This document shows positions 1 through 9,673 of a stretch of 64,000 nt of DNA, piece after piece. The position numbers were made by a program, and so were the translations under genes. This DNA comes from Lineus longissimus (taxonomy: Eukaryota; Nemertea; Pilidiophora; Heteronemertea; Lineidae), in assembly GCF_910592395.1 (NCBI RefSeq), contig NC_088308.1, positions 26,925,501-26,989,500 of the forward strand. Reading direction: 5' to 3'. The notes under the pieces were generated by a model. It was not told where the DNA came from. It saw only the letters and a list, made by a program, of their open reading frames with translations, and made no database searches. Positions within the stretch are counted from its first letter, which is position 1. Each line of letters opens with the position of its first letter.

Positions 1-432
1 ACATGGCGACAACAATGTATTGAGAAACGACGGGGAAATGGGACATGGTATCCGTCTATGCTACACTGTGCATGATATGTGCATGCTATGTACATGAGTG
101 TAGGCGATACACTACGATGAATTATCGATATTATCAGGCTGGTCCGGTGGCACACATCTGCCAATTTCATCATGTTAATGGCGTGTCAAGACCCACAAAT
201 CACTCAGATGTCTAGAGCAGGCACTTGTACATATTTCTGTTTACATAATACATAACCATACCTATTCTGTCGTCGCCAATTATCGTAAAATCTACGATAA
301 AACCCGGGCGACTTTTCGGGTGACGCCATGTTCATGATGTTGATGATGGAATTAGGCGGGAAGAGATTCGGCGGGGTTGTGGGAATTGTATAACTTTTAG
401 AAAAATCCAGGTGGTGGAGGGCGCTGAGTCAT

Positions 433-460
433 AGTCCAGTCCAGTCCAGTCCAGTCCAGT
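433..460. repeat. (AGTCC)n microsatellite
   Basis: Five perfect copies of AGTCC plus AGT run in tandem. Confidence 0.9.
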
Positions 461-631
461 GTTTGTTGATCCAGGGTTTTCGAATACCCATCGCAATAGT
501 TATACTGCACGAAAGCATAAAAGTGAGTCGTCGGAGTGCATATGATCCCGTCCTCCACCTCCCATGAGAAAGCCAGAGGTGCACCATCTACTACTGGTTG
601 TCATGGGAACGTATAGATGGCGAAGATGAAG

Positions 632-695
632 ACGTAACACGATAGTGCTCAATGGGCATGCAACCTATGGGATCCGAACGCAACCCTGGAAGGAC
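632..695 (+). CDS. possible upstream TRPM exon (GxATWG-like motif)
   Basis: The frame from 642 reads IVLNGHATYGIRTQPWKD and is followed by a possible donor GT at 696. TRPM proteins have a G-x-A-x-W-G motif shortly before the segment encoded from 843. Here it would be GHATYG, and the phase (0) fits that exon. The weak point is the 5' side: an in-frame TGA at 627-629 forces an acceptor near 630-646, where there is no pyrimidine tract. It may be a real exon with a poor acceptor, a degraded exon, or chance similarity. Confidence 0.28.
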
Positions 696-842
696 GTAGC
701 GACATGACTAGGACTATACTTTAAAAAGGGTTTTACGCCTTAAACTTCAGCAAAAGACTAGTTGATGTATCAAGTACTATGCTGTCGCATGGACTATAAT
801 ATTTCGATATCCTTTTCAACACTTTTATGCTATATATTCTAG

Positions 843-1035
843 GGTGGAGGAAAGTTCCCGGCGATTTACAACTTCGAGGACTGTCAACCAGTTACGGATT
901 TGAAGAGCGAGGCCCCTCTTCAGCCGAATCACTCACACTTCCTCTTCATTGATGATGGTGTCGATAAGAAATACGGCGGAGAGGGTTTCAGAGCTGGAGT
1001 TGAAATGCACATCTCCCAAAGAGTCAGTACGAAAG
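843..1035 (+). CDS. TRPM: TRPM exon a (NHSHF block)
   Basis: The exon opens after TTCTAG and closes before GTAGGG. It encodes residues 1-64, starting GGGKFPAIYNFE and containing NHSHFLFIDDG, the TRPM counterpart of NHSHFILVDDGT. It ends one base into a codon that the next exon completes. Confidence 0.9.
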
Positions 1036-4000
1036 GTAGGGTTGCGCAGCACCCAACAAACAAACGATAAAAACCGCTTCGACCTGTGATCACGATAGCA
1101 TGTGGCGCTACTGCCCTCGCCCACAATACTCCACTCTGAACAACAAACATACGCTGGCTATTGGGTCCAAGCAGTGACTCCTCTCAGTTTTTCTTTTTCC
1201 TCTCCTTACAAGTCTCAGCCGGCTATATGACATGATGGCCTGAGTGCATTTATCCGGAAGTGTTCGCACTACAACATGTACAGTTCTTCATCGCAATTCC
1301 AGGGGAGAAGTGCCCAGTTGTAAGACTTGTTCTAGAGGGTGGCGTCAACACACTTACCGGAGCTGCTGAAGCGATCAAAAATGATATTCCCTGCGTGTTC
1401 TTCAAAGGGACTGGGAGGACGGCAGACTTCATCTCTAATGCTTATAGGCTTACAGCAGCTTACTCTAGGTAGCATAACTTTGCGATATATCCAATGACAT
1501 CACAGCTATGGCAGTTTCCTTATAAGTAATTGCCCACTCGCTTTCAACCTCTCTGGCTTTTTCATTCACAACGTTTTGTATCGTAAAGCAGTTCATGTAC
1601 ACTTTTCTTTCATTTGAAGTTGTAACGGTGAGATCTAATTGTGGTTCCAAAGTACAGGAATCGGACCGGGGGACTAGGGGTATGATCGTTGACTTCCACA
1701 ATCGAGAGATAAAATAAAATGATGATTTAATCACCATTTTATACCAAATTTTCTGATAGATTCATTTAATTGACATGATTTGTTTTGTAGCGAAGAAGAG
1801 ACTGGTTTTCCTGACAATTTTGATGAATTGATCTCGCATGACACTGCGCACTTTCTTATACAATGTAAGAGCGACCGATCAAAAGAAAAAGTATATGCCG
1901 AAGTCCGGACAATCCTCAGCAAGCGATTACTTGTAAGTAGCAAGGCAGTTAAACATATAATTATGTAAGGTTACCATATAGTCTTCGTTGAAATCCAAAT
2001 TCTAATGACAGGGGATGAGAGTTACTACTCTTTTTCCACAGCATTCTTTTCTAACGCATATAATACGATAATGTGCATGTACTTGCGTATATAAAAAAGT
2101 TTTGCATGGAAGTGAGAACCAAAACGTTGTCTTTTGTGCTCTTTCTGTGTTTTAGGTGAATGTGTTCGACTTTACATCTGGCGATTCAGCAGATGTAGAG
2201 TTTGCCATCCTCAATGCTTTACTGAAAGGTAGGAATCGTTTTTCTTCATTAGTCCGCTCTGACTGTGGCTGCCTATCCTATCTGGCTTGGGGGCTAACAC
2301 AGTTGTTAACCAGGGGAGCCAGACATTTCCTAGCGATCATTTAATGATTCTGTGCCTTGTCTTCCCCTGAGTTCCACGTACGTTCCCAACCCGAGTTCTG
2401 CGGTTAATCCATGGGTCGCATTATCAACTGTTTACCCTTATCTTAATGTATCTTATAGCCTATCGCTCCGACGTCAATACTCAAGCAAGTTTGGCCCTTG
2501 CGTGGAACAGGTGTGATCTGGCACGGGAAGAGATATTCTCAACTGAGAAACGGCTTCAGTGGTTGGTAAGTGTATGGAGCGAGAATTGGAGACACCTGCA
2601 AAAGAAAGCCGAAATGGCAAGAATAAAAGTATGAATTAAACAACATCATTTTCAACATCAATTTCTAATCGCGATTGCTCAGATATAGATCAGATGCGCC
2701 CCATTTTCCAAAAGTTCGGATTTCTAATTTCCTGCTTTCGTGTTGTAGACAATACCGATGCACGAGCACATGACTAAGGCATTAGTTCAGAACAAAGTCG
2801 ATTTCGTCCAACTGTTCCTTGATAAAGGGGTTGATGTGAAAAACCTGCTAACATATACAAAGCTTGCTGAAATATGGTCTAAGGTAGGCAGTACATTCGC
2901 TCAATCGCAGAAAAATCTAACAAATGCGCTATTTCAATCTAGTCCTTAAGAAATCTTCAGATATTCAACCGGTTAACTAACCTCTTCTGCAAAAGCCTAA
3001 ACATTATCTCCAAGCACACACACGGCAATAATACGGATCATCGCCACACCTAAAACTTGTATAGTGCGTACGAAGACATGTCTTCACGAATTCGCCAATG
3101 ACGTACTAAGTATTTCATTTTACATCTAATCTGAACGGCAACCTCATGTTTTCTTACAAATGGGCGCCATCTGATTTTCTTCGATTCATCCAAATTTCTT
3201 TCCATTTTCATACAGAGCCTTGATATCCCATCAAGCCCAGCTGCAACACTAATAAAGGCGAAGCTACGCATTGATTACGCAATGGTCATCGAGGGAAATT
3301 TAGCCGGTAAAGTAAAGACGAAATCATTCCTGAAGGCAATCGGAAACATGCTGGCCAGTGAATTAGGGTTCCGCTGCCTTAATCCATACGATGGTAAGAA
3401 ATTCATTGCAAGTTTGGGTCTGAGGGAACTCATCAACAGTCAACAAAAACCAATGACAAAAAATGAGTGACCAAATCTTTCAACTGGTACTCAAATTTAG
3501 CCTCATCGATATCGCAGTCGGAATCAATCAATCAAACAGGTCATCAAAAATGTCGTTCCTGTATTGTATGTTTTATATATATCCTGCTGTAACCCTCTAA
3601 TAGTGTTGTTTGACGTTACAACTTAAGTAAAAGCATTTGTTTTTTTTAACAGGTGAGGCCAGAATCGTATTCGACCAGGACGCTTTGAAAGATGGTCAAC
3701 ACAGATTCCTGAACCCGGAAAAGGAATTGTTCCTGTGGGCCGTTTGTTTTAACCGGGCAGAACTAGCGTCACTCTTCTGGCAGGCAGGGAATGATCACAT
3801 AGCACTGGCTCTTGGCGGGGCATCCGTTCTGTTGTCGTTCTCCAAAGTTGCTTACATCCTTGATATGACTGACCAGGCAGCAGCTTTAGAAGAACACGCA
3901 CGGTAAGAGTCAGAACATTTACTGGTTTGACATGAGTTGATGCAACTATATGCATTACTTCTTCTTTAAGGTAGAGGTTGTTTCTTCTCCACACAGATAG

Positions 4001-6276
4001 CAGGAATGAATCCTTACCAGCGCAAACAGACCAAATCGAACCTTTTTCTGACGGAAAGCTTAATATTAGTCATGTTAGTGTCAATATTGGCAATAAGGTT
4101 AATGTTGGTCTCATGGTGAGATAAAAAGCACAGCACCAAAATGCTCTTAAGATGATGTACAATGTATATGGGAAAGTAGATGAATGTGCAACACAACGTG
4201 GATGAACTGATCGAAGAAATAAATTGTCTCTCGTGACGGTCATTTTCAGGAAATTAGAGGAAAAAGCTAGCGGTGTTTTAACTGAGTGTAACAACAACAA
4301 CCGCATGAATACCGCGAAGACACTCGTACGGAATATACCTGAATTCGGCCACAACGTTACTGCATTGTCTGTGTCCAATGTTGGTAAACACATGCACTTC
4401 ATGGAGAACTCAGCCTGCCAGTCTTTCTTGTCTAACGTATGGAAGGGACATCTTGCTACTTACACCGAGATGTGGAGGGTAAGTTCAAATGGCATGTGTT
4501 TGTGGCAATTGTTTCAAAGTCTGCAGTTACTAAAATTATTGGCATTTCGTGGCTGATATGGGGGTAACTATTGCCCAATTGAAAAAACGCCAAATCGTTC
4601 TCACATCACTTTACATCACTACATTTTGGATTATTTCACAATCTTTCCTTTTTTAAAAATTTTGTTTCAGATTATTGTGGCTGTTTTTTTCCCGTTTGTG
4701 ATCCTCTCCATGCGATTCCGAGTCGGACATGTCAGGGATGACACCAAGTCCCGAAAAGATGAAGGTGTTCACAGCCCTCTTACCAAAGAATCGCCCGTTG
4801 GAATATTGAAGGCAGCGTATTACTTCTATACGTCACCCATTGTCAAGTTTATATTCTATGTGGTAAGTTTTTCTTCTTAGAAAAGTAAGATCATGGTTCA
4901 GGTCGTTCATGCATCATTCACAACAGAATGTATTCCCAAGTTCTTCTGTGATGGATATGGTGGGCAGTTTCTTAGAAATGTTTGAGCATCTGAATGGCTG
5001 CATCAGAACCCCTTCCGGTTGTTTCACTGCGTGCCTCGGAGGACGTCGGAGCAGAGGGCATAGCACTGTCGAAGCAGTATAGTAGGACACGCCATGGCCA
5101 TCGTTCGGATCATGCACTTCTTTCTTTATTTATTGAGAACTTACTATAACCCAATACATGTACTTTCAGATATCGATGCTGGTCCTTTTTGTTATTTTTG
5201 CCTACTTCGTTTGCATTGACCTACTTCCCTGGGAAGATAAAGATCATATTGTACCTCGCTCACACGTCATTGAATTCATAGTTTGGGCATGGATGGCCAC
5301 ACTGGTAGCAGAGGAACTGAGGCAGGTGGGTATTCATACTCTAAAAGATCTGAGAACATTGACGTTGCAACTTTTATGGCCGTTTATATGAGTTTCGCTT
5401 CTTGATTTTTTATCCGACAGATTATAGGCAACCAGGTCCAATCTTGGAGGAGCAAAATCGTCGATTGGATAAGCGACTTCTGGAATCAACTGGATGTGGC
5501 AATCTACCTCCTACTACTCATCAGTGTCATCCTCCGATTCGCCCTCACTGGAGAGGCCTTCTTCTACGCCAGAGTAACCTACGTGTTCTGCTTGTCAACC
5601 ATGCTTGTACGGTTTAGCAACAATATGTACGTACATCCTGACTTGGGCCCGAAGGTCATCATGATTGGGAAAATGGTAGGTACTTTCATCCTCAGTTCGT
5701 GGGCTAAATAAATTGTTCACAATACATCCTGTTTAGAGCAATAATGTGTCATGGGTTCAATAGTGTAACGAGTCATGAACAGGAATTATGGAAAAAGCTG
5801 ATGGCAGAATTCCGCTCGTGAACTTGTTGCTTGTTCTCGACGCGTTATCATTAGCAGAGCATTCTTCTGCCTTGGCCCGTTCTTCTCCATTCATGTGCCC
5901 TTCCACTTGCTCACTGGCTCTAGTTATCTCTATAGGATCGGCGTCACAAAATGAAATCCTGTAACATTCTGTACTGTGCCCTTGTTATGTAAAATAATCA
6001 CTGTGTTTCCACTTTCAGTTGAACGATTTAGTATTTTTCCTCGCCCTTCTTGTCATCTTCATCGCCAGTTACGGCATCAGCTCTCAAGCCTTACTCTTTC
6101 CTAATGCCCTCCCGCAAGCCAAGATCTTTAAGCAAATATTCTACTATCCATACTGGACGATGAATGGGGAATTCGATCTTGACCTGGCTGAAGGTGAGTG
6201 ATAATGAGGCTGAATCCATAAACAATAGAGTATTGTATACATTATCGAACAAGTCTACGATTAGGACGAAGCCTAT

Positions 6277-6309
<33 letters not shown>

Positions 6310-8287
6310 CGTTTCTTCCATGTTCGCAAACTACAAATTCATTTCAATCGATTTTTTATAGGTTCTTTGTCGGATGGAACCCCATGCTCTACCAACCGCA
6401 CTGTGTTGGCAAACGATCCAGGGATCGTGCAGTGTCCAACATCTACGTGGGTCGTACCCTTGGCCTTATGCATCTACGTCCTGATCGTAAATGTATTGTT
6501 ACTGAATCTGCTCATTGCTGTCTTCAGGTAAGTACGTGCCGTTCAAATGAAACTCTTAATGACTCATAACTAAAAGTATGTCCTTGAAAACAACTCAAAA
6601 CGATTTAAGAGCTACCTACAGCTAGCCTCCTCAATTTATTGTCAAGAAAACACTAGCATGAACAATATCACCTTCAATCAATGAGGTCACATATTGAGCA
6701 CGACCAGATCACATATCGTCATGGCAAAGTATAGTAATTATGAGATAAATTGATCCTTTTTTACCATTTTTATTGGCAGTTATACATTTCAACAGATACA
6801 AGAGCAGTCGAATCGTGTGTGGCGCTTTACGCTCTACTCCTTCATCGAAGAAAACTACAACCGCCCAGTTCTTGCTCCACCATTTGTCGTGTTCAGTCAC
6901 TTGTTTCTAATAGTCAGAGGAATCTATCACAGATACAGGGGTGAACGACCAACAACTGCCTTCTGTAAGTAAAATGGCATTAAATATTTTTTAATGAATC
7001 TTGCGATATTTTTCGTATGACGATTTTCTAACATTCCTCGATCGGTTCGATAGGGTTACCGTCTATTTTCAACCAAGCCACATAAACTAATGAAATGAAG
7101 AGAGACTCTCACTGATGAATTATTCTTCCAAGGCATTCTTGAATAGGTCCAATGTTATTCATAATTTGTTGTTTTTATATCAGATGATGTTGGCTTGATT
7201 ATTACGAATTCAGAGTCACTCTAGTTCAACTTGGGTAAAAGGGCATTACACGCATGCACAGCATCTATCGTGATCCAGTTCTCTCAATCCTATTATGAAA
7301 CCTAATGGCATTTTGACTCTTTAGATGTCATGTGCAGCGAGGAAGAGACAGCAAGACTAAGGTCATTTGAACGGTATGCCGTCAATGTCTACAATTTCAA
7401 ACAACGAAAAGAAGACGAAGAAAAAATAGGATCGCAGATAGGAACAGCTGGCGAGAAGTACGTATTGAAAATGACAGATCATAGTTGCCTGAATAAGGCG
7501 ACTGATACAGAAGTGTCCCGAAAGATGTGTTTCAAGAGACGACGATTTTAGTTGGAGTAAACGTGGCTTTAGTTTGTTCACTGTTCTCTGAAGAATTATC
7601 TTCCACATAATTATTCCCCTTTGTGTATTAAAGTCAATTCAATAAGGAGAATGTGGCTGCGATCTAATATGATATTCGTCTTCGTTTCGTAGGATTGTGG
7701 CAGAGATGACTCAATTAAAAGAAGACATAGGGTCCAAAACGTAAGTAAAACGAGTGCATCGATGCCAATTATCATGAACGGTGAAAATAAGGGAACTATA
7801 CGCCGGTTGCATAAGGAATATCCTCGCTAGGTATCAGGTAGTTTTGGACACACGCCTGGTAATGAATGTACACGTCGGGTACGTATTGCCGAATCGTGGG
7901 CACCCATGAGTTGGTGGAGCAGTTTTCAATATCCCCATATACTGGAAAACTGCCCTTTCATATTTTATAGCGACCGATTTAAGTGTGGTTCTAGAGAGAT
8001 TCTTTGTTTGCCGGACAGTCTAACCAAAGTTATGGCAACTTCTACACCGGCATTGTTAGTAAATATTGCTTGTACGATTAGACGAAACACTTATAACATG
8101 GGATAACCTTTATTACAGTGATGTTGAGACGATAGGGACTCTACAAGCCGCCGTTAATGAACTCCGAGCAGAGGTAAGCGGACAACGTGTCCGCATTGAC
8201 CAACAGACCCAGCTTCTGCGAGACATCCTGAGCAGGATGAGTGGTGGGGTGGATCCAAAACCAAGGAAGGAATCCGATGTCGAATAA
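843..8287 (+). CDS. TRPM: TRPM-family cation channel (TRPM2/TRPM8-like), 18 exons, 5' end incomplete
   Basis: The gene encodes a plasma-membrane, probably calcium-gated, non-selective cation channel. Eighteen exons with GT-AG borders join in phase: 843-1035, 1303-1468, 1791-1932, 2156-2228, 2459-2565, 2749-2883, 3216-3393, 3653-3902, 4250-4478, 4671-4862, 5170-5325, 5421-5675, 6019-6193, 6362-6527, 6780-6964, 7325-7457, 7693-7740, 8119-8287. They total 2952 nt, or 983 residues plus TAA. Residues 1-490 are the TRPM homology regions (NHSHF, LVLEGG, LAWNR motifs). S1-S6 lie at about 545-803, the pore at 729-747, the TRP helix at about 807-840 and a coiled coil at about 928-970. Calcium-site residues E604, Q607, N629 and D632 match the TRPM2/4/5/8 group. 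No NUDT9-H or kinase domain follows. About 200-250 N-terminal residues are missing compared with family members. The family is certain; the exact orthologue is not. Confidence 0.94.
1303..1468 (+). CDS. TRPM: TRPM exon b (VLEGG nucleotide-fold block)
   Basis: It encodes EKCPVVRLVLEGGVN through the FFKGTGRTADFI stretch. This is the LSDAT-type Rossmann-like fold of the TRPM N-terminus, where relatives have VVxEGG...VVxGSGRxADxI. The acceptor is AATTCCAG and the donor is AG|GTAGCA, ending in phase 2. Confidence 0.92.
1791..1932 (+). CDS. TRPM: TRPM exon c
   Basis: The first base completes a serine codon split from the previous exon. About 47 codons follow, ending SKRLL before the strong donor GTAAGT. 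The acceptor TTGTTTTGTAG is good. The stretch lies in the linker after the nucleotide-fold domain, where TRPM sequences vary most, so support comes from phase and splice sites more than from motif. Confidence 0.87.
2156..2228 (+). CDS. TRPM: TRPM exon d (AILNALLK block)
   Basis: This short exon encodes VNVFDFTSGDSADVEFAILN and then ALLK. It matches the conserved TRPM segment in which an acidic stretch precedes AILQALLK. The acceptor is GTGTTTTAG and the donor is G|GTAGGA, in phase 1. Confidence 0.9.
2459..2565 (+). CDS. TRPM: TRPM exon e (LAWNR ankyrin-like block)
   Basis: It encodes SLALAWNRCDLAREEIF and then LQWL. LAVAWNRVDIARSEIF is one of the most conserved motifs of the TRPM helical homology region. 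The strong donor GTAAGT leaves phase 0. Confidence 0.93.
2749..2883 (+). CDS. TRPM: TRPM exon f (ALVxNKxxFVxLFLxxGV block)
   Basis: It encodes MTKALVQNKVDFVQLFLDKG and onward. This is the conserved helical repeat after LAWNR in the homology region. The acceptor is CGTGTTGTAG, the donor is GTAGGC, and the 45 codons are in phase 0. Confidence 0.93.
3216..3393 (+). CDS. TRPM: TRPM exon g
   Basis: After TTTTCATACAG there are 59 codons containing KAIGNMLASELGFRCLNPY. In relatives this position has VxxVLxxLLGxxxxPLYP. The sequence is more diverged than neighbouring exons, but phase and splice sites fit. The donor is G|GTAAGA. Confidence 0.88.
3653..3902 (+). CDS. TRPM: TRPM exon h (LFLWAVxxNRxELAxxFW block)
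   Basis: It encodes PEKELFLWAVCFNRAELASL, then FWQAGNDHIALAL and onward to EEHAR. This matches the TRPM motif DLLIWAIVQNRRELAGIIW. A long T-run precedes the acceptor AACAG. It ends in phase 2 at GTAAGA. Confidence 0.95.
4250..4478 (+). CDS. TRPM: TRPM exon i (pre-S1 homology region)
   Basis: Its first base completes the arginine codon of the previous exon. It encodes EEKASGVLTECNNNNRMNTA and onward, including HMHFMENSACQSFLSNVWKG, the counterpart of AxxxKFVxHxxxQxFLxxxWxG. It ends TEMWR before GTAAGT in phase 0, just before the membrane region. Confidence 0.94.
4671..4862 (+). CDS. TRPM: TRPM exon j (pre-S1 helix and start of S1)
   Basis: It encodes a short hydrophobic helix (IIVAVFFPFVIL), a basic/acidic linker, and YTSPIVKFIFYV, the start of S1. 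Relatives have FxxAPxxxFxxN here. It has 64 codons, acceptor TTGTTTCAG and donor GTAAGT. Confidence 0.94.
5170..5325 (+). CDS. TRPM: TRPM exon k (S1 end and S2)
   Basis: It completes S1 (ISMLVLFVIFAYFV) and contains S2, ending in LVAEELRQ. E604 and Q607 of this partial protein correspond to the S2 calcium ligands of the TRPM2/4/5/8 group. The donor is GTGGGT. Confidence 0.95.
5421..5675 (+). CDS. TRPM: TRPM exon l (S3, S4 and S4-S5 linker)
   Basis: It encodes SDFWNQLDVAIYLLLL (S3, with calcium ligands N629 and D632), S4, and the linker with LGPKVIMIGKM. LGPKIIMIxKM is diagnostic of TRPM. The upstream intron is only 95 bp, the shortest in the gene. Confidence 0.96.
6019..6193 (+). CDS. TRPM: TRPM exon m (S5, pore helix, selectivity filter)
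   Basis: It encodes S5 (LNDLVFFLALLVIFIASYG) and the pore IFYYPYWTMNGEFDLD. The filter reads N741-G742-E743. Family members normally have Phe or Tyr where this protein has Asn, followed by Gly and Gln or Glu. The donor is G|GTGAGT. Confidence 0.95.
6278..6307. repeat. (GAT)10 microsatellite in a TRPM intron
   Basis: Ten perfect GAT triplets lie between exons m and n. An open frame runs through in several phases, which yields spurious poly-Asp, poly-Ser or poly-Met translations. Confidence 0.95.
6362..6527 (+). CDS. TRPM: TRPM exon n (pore turret and S6)
   Basis: The outer pore loop has cysteines at 759 and 775, placed like the disulfide pair of TRPM2 and relatives, and an NRT glycosylation sequon at 762. 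S6 ends NVLLLNLLIAVF, the conserved gate-side sequence. It ends in phase 2 at GTAAGT. Confidence 0.95.
6780..6964 (+). CDS. TRPM: TRPM exon o (TRP helix)
   Basis: It encodes SYTFQQIQEQSNRVWRF and then YSFIEENYNRPVLAPPF. This is the TRP domain, equivalent to NYTFQQVQEHTDQIWKF and EEYHGRPAAPPPF in TRPM2. It is followed by HLFLIVRGIYHRYRG, and the donor is GTAAGT. Confidence 0.96.
7325..7457 (+). CDS. TRPM: TRPM exon p
   Basis: It encodes CSEEETARLRSFERYAVNVY and then NFKQRKEDEEKIG. In relatives the matching segment is an acidic stretch before an LxxWExxxxENYL-like helix. The donor is AA|GTACGT, giving phase 2. Confidence 0.88.
7693..7740 (+). CDS. TRPM: TRPM micro-exon q
   Basis: This 48-nt exon encodes IVAEMTQLKEDIGSK and joins both neighbours in phase. 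It lies in the helical C-terminal region leading into the coiled coil. Acceptor CGTTTCGTAG and donor GTAAGT are good. Confidence 0.85.
8119..8287 (+). CDS. TRPM: TRPM exon r (C-terminal coiled coil and stop)
   Basis: It encodes a heptad-like helix (TLQAAVNELRAEV through QTQLLRDILSRM), then a basic/acidic tail and TAA at 8285-8287. TRPM channels tetramerise through such a coiled coil. The protein stops here, so there is no NUDT9-H (TRPM2) or alpha-kinase (TRPM6/7) domain unless an alternative splice skips this stop. Confidence 0.9.
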
Positions 8288-8563
8288 GAAAGGGTATACT
8301 CAAAATACTAGATATAAGCTGCAATTACTAATACTAAAATTTGTATCTTGAAGGGCCAAGCAACCGTCGGATGTCCTGATTTTTCGCTCCGAACATTGCA
8401 GTTACTAGTGACAACGTGAGCTCAATGTAAACCTCGCCAAGAGAGATCATTTGAAGCACTGCTAACTTGAGAAGAGAAGAGAAGGTCTCTATAAAAACGC
8501 CAATCATTATCAAAGGATAATGACTTGTCTTGCCTCTTTGTACCATTGTGATCACAATATTTA

Positions 8564-8569
8564 AATAAA
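8564..8569 (+). terminator. candidate poly(A) signal of the TRPM gene
   Basis: AATAAA occurs 277 bases after the stop codon and is the first canonical hexamer I see downstream. This makes a 3' UTR of about 300 bases plausible. Confidence 0.5.
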
Positions 8570-8949
8570 CTATATTCCTATATGAATCGGAACTTCTCAT
8601 TTTTTACACTGTCGTATATGTCCTTTACTTCACTACGAAGAACATCAAATCGATTTAGGGCTTTATAAAAAGTACCGTATTCGATGTAATGTACCGTTGT
8701 AACGTTTAGGGCTGCTCCTCACATTTCAGTGTTTACATGAAATAGCTAGCTTGATAGATCAATGCTTTTCAATAGGAGGACACAGAAAAAGACTTGTCGC
8801 CCTGTATTTAAGCGTTCCTAAAAAAGGTGGGGAAATACTCAAAACGTTGCACCGGTATCGAAGAACTAGTATAGGGAACCAACCGTCGTGTGTCTTATTT
8901 GTAACAAACGTTAACAGTGGACTCATATGGCATTCACTTACTAGTAAAT

Positions 8950-9207
8950 AGCCATAAAGCTTCGCCTGACCTGACTCCGACAGAACTGGTCGCTTCGTCT
9001 ATTAATGTACAGGTGACAGCACAAAGGGAGTTGTCAGTTGAAGGGCGTGGCCATACCATAGCAAAAGCTCTCTCTGACGAGGTAAAAGGCGACGAGATAC
9101 AGGTAAACATTGGCCAAAGTGAATCTGCGTCAAAACCATCCCAGGCCTGTCTTTTGAATGCGAGTACTTGCCGAGGACAACAGAAAGGAAACGAGTGTCC
9201 ACAATCG
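8950..9207 (+). other. coding-looking open frame, possible exon of unknown gene
   Basis: An open frame with polar composition (TPTELVASSINVQVTAQREL and so on) ends just before a GTGAGA donor at 9208. I do not recognise a family. An upstream stop and a poor acceptor leave the left border unclear. It could be an exon of a second gene, a 3' alternative exon, or chance. Confidence 0.2.
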
Positions 9208-9509
9208 GTGAGAAAAAACTTGATTACCGTTACGGTAGTATCACCGTTAGTGATAAATGTTATAACTTGCTTGGCAAGCATATAGATAATCATATCTAAA
9301 TGGCCATGTGCGATACTAGTAGTATATGTCATACACTGGGTGTTTCACAAACTCCCGCATTATGGTCCCTGCAATATTGGATCTCAAGATCTAATTAACG
9401 GGTTGCTCCCGTTCTTCCATGCATTTCATTTGTCTATATGCGTATCCTCAATGATTAGGACACACTCTACCTTCACAATTACGTGACCAGACTTCGATTC
9501 CTAACTGAA

Positions 9510-9673
9510 AGGTGGATCAGCGATGCTGTTTGCCAAATCGAATAAAGCAGAGAGCAGAATGGTATCAGCGATTTCTCAGAGAGGATGCAGCTGGCTGGAC
9601 AAGGGAATCCATCAGGCGCAACCCTATCTTTCACCGTATGGCTGGATTATCATGCGGCCACAAAAAAGAAGGG
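9510..9673 (+). other. coding-looking open frame, possible partner exon
   Basis: From an AG at 9508-9509 or nearby, the frame reads RIKQRAEWYQRFLREDAAGW and onward to CGHKK, and would join the 8950-9207 frame in phase 0. A second frame over the same DNA is also open (about 133 codons), so the openness may simply reflect composition. No family is recognised. Confidence 0.18.

Larger units (their letters stand above)
1..842. other. 5' flank or intron upstream of the TRPM exons, with no firm gene
   Basis: The remaining N-terminal TRPM exons would be expected here or beyond the left edge. Apart from the weak candidate at 632-695 and a pentanucleotide repeat at 433-460, I see no convincing coding exon, core promoter or CpG-rich start region. 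The intron acceptor for the first firm exon is the TTCTAG ending at 842. Confidence 0.5.

Noticed and set aside
4070-4402. 110-codon minus-strand frame
   Set aside because: It lies antisense over TRPM exon i and its upstream intron and is explained by that exon.
6091-6361. Poly-Asp, poly-Ser and poly-Met open frames across the GAT repeat
   Set aside because: They are translations of a triplet microsatellite in a TRPM intron, in three phases and on both strands.
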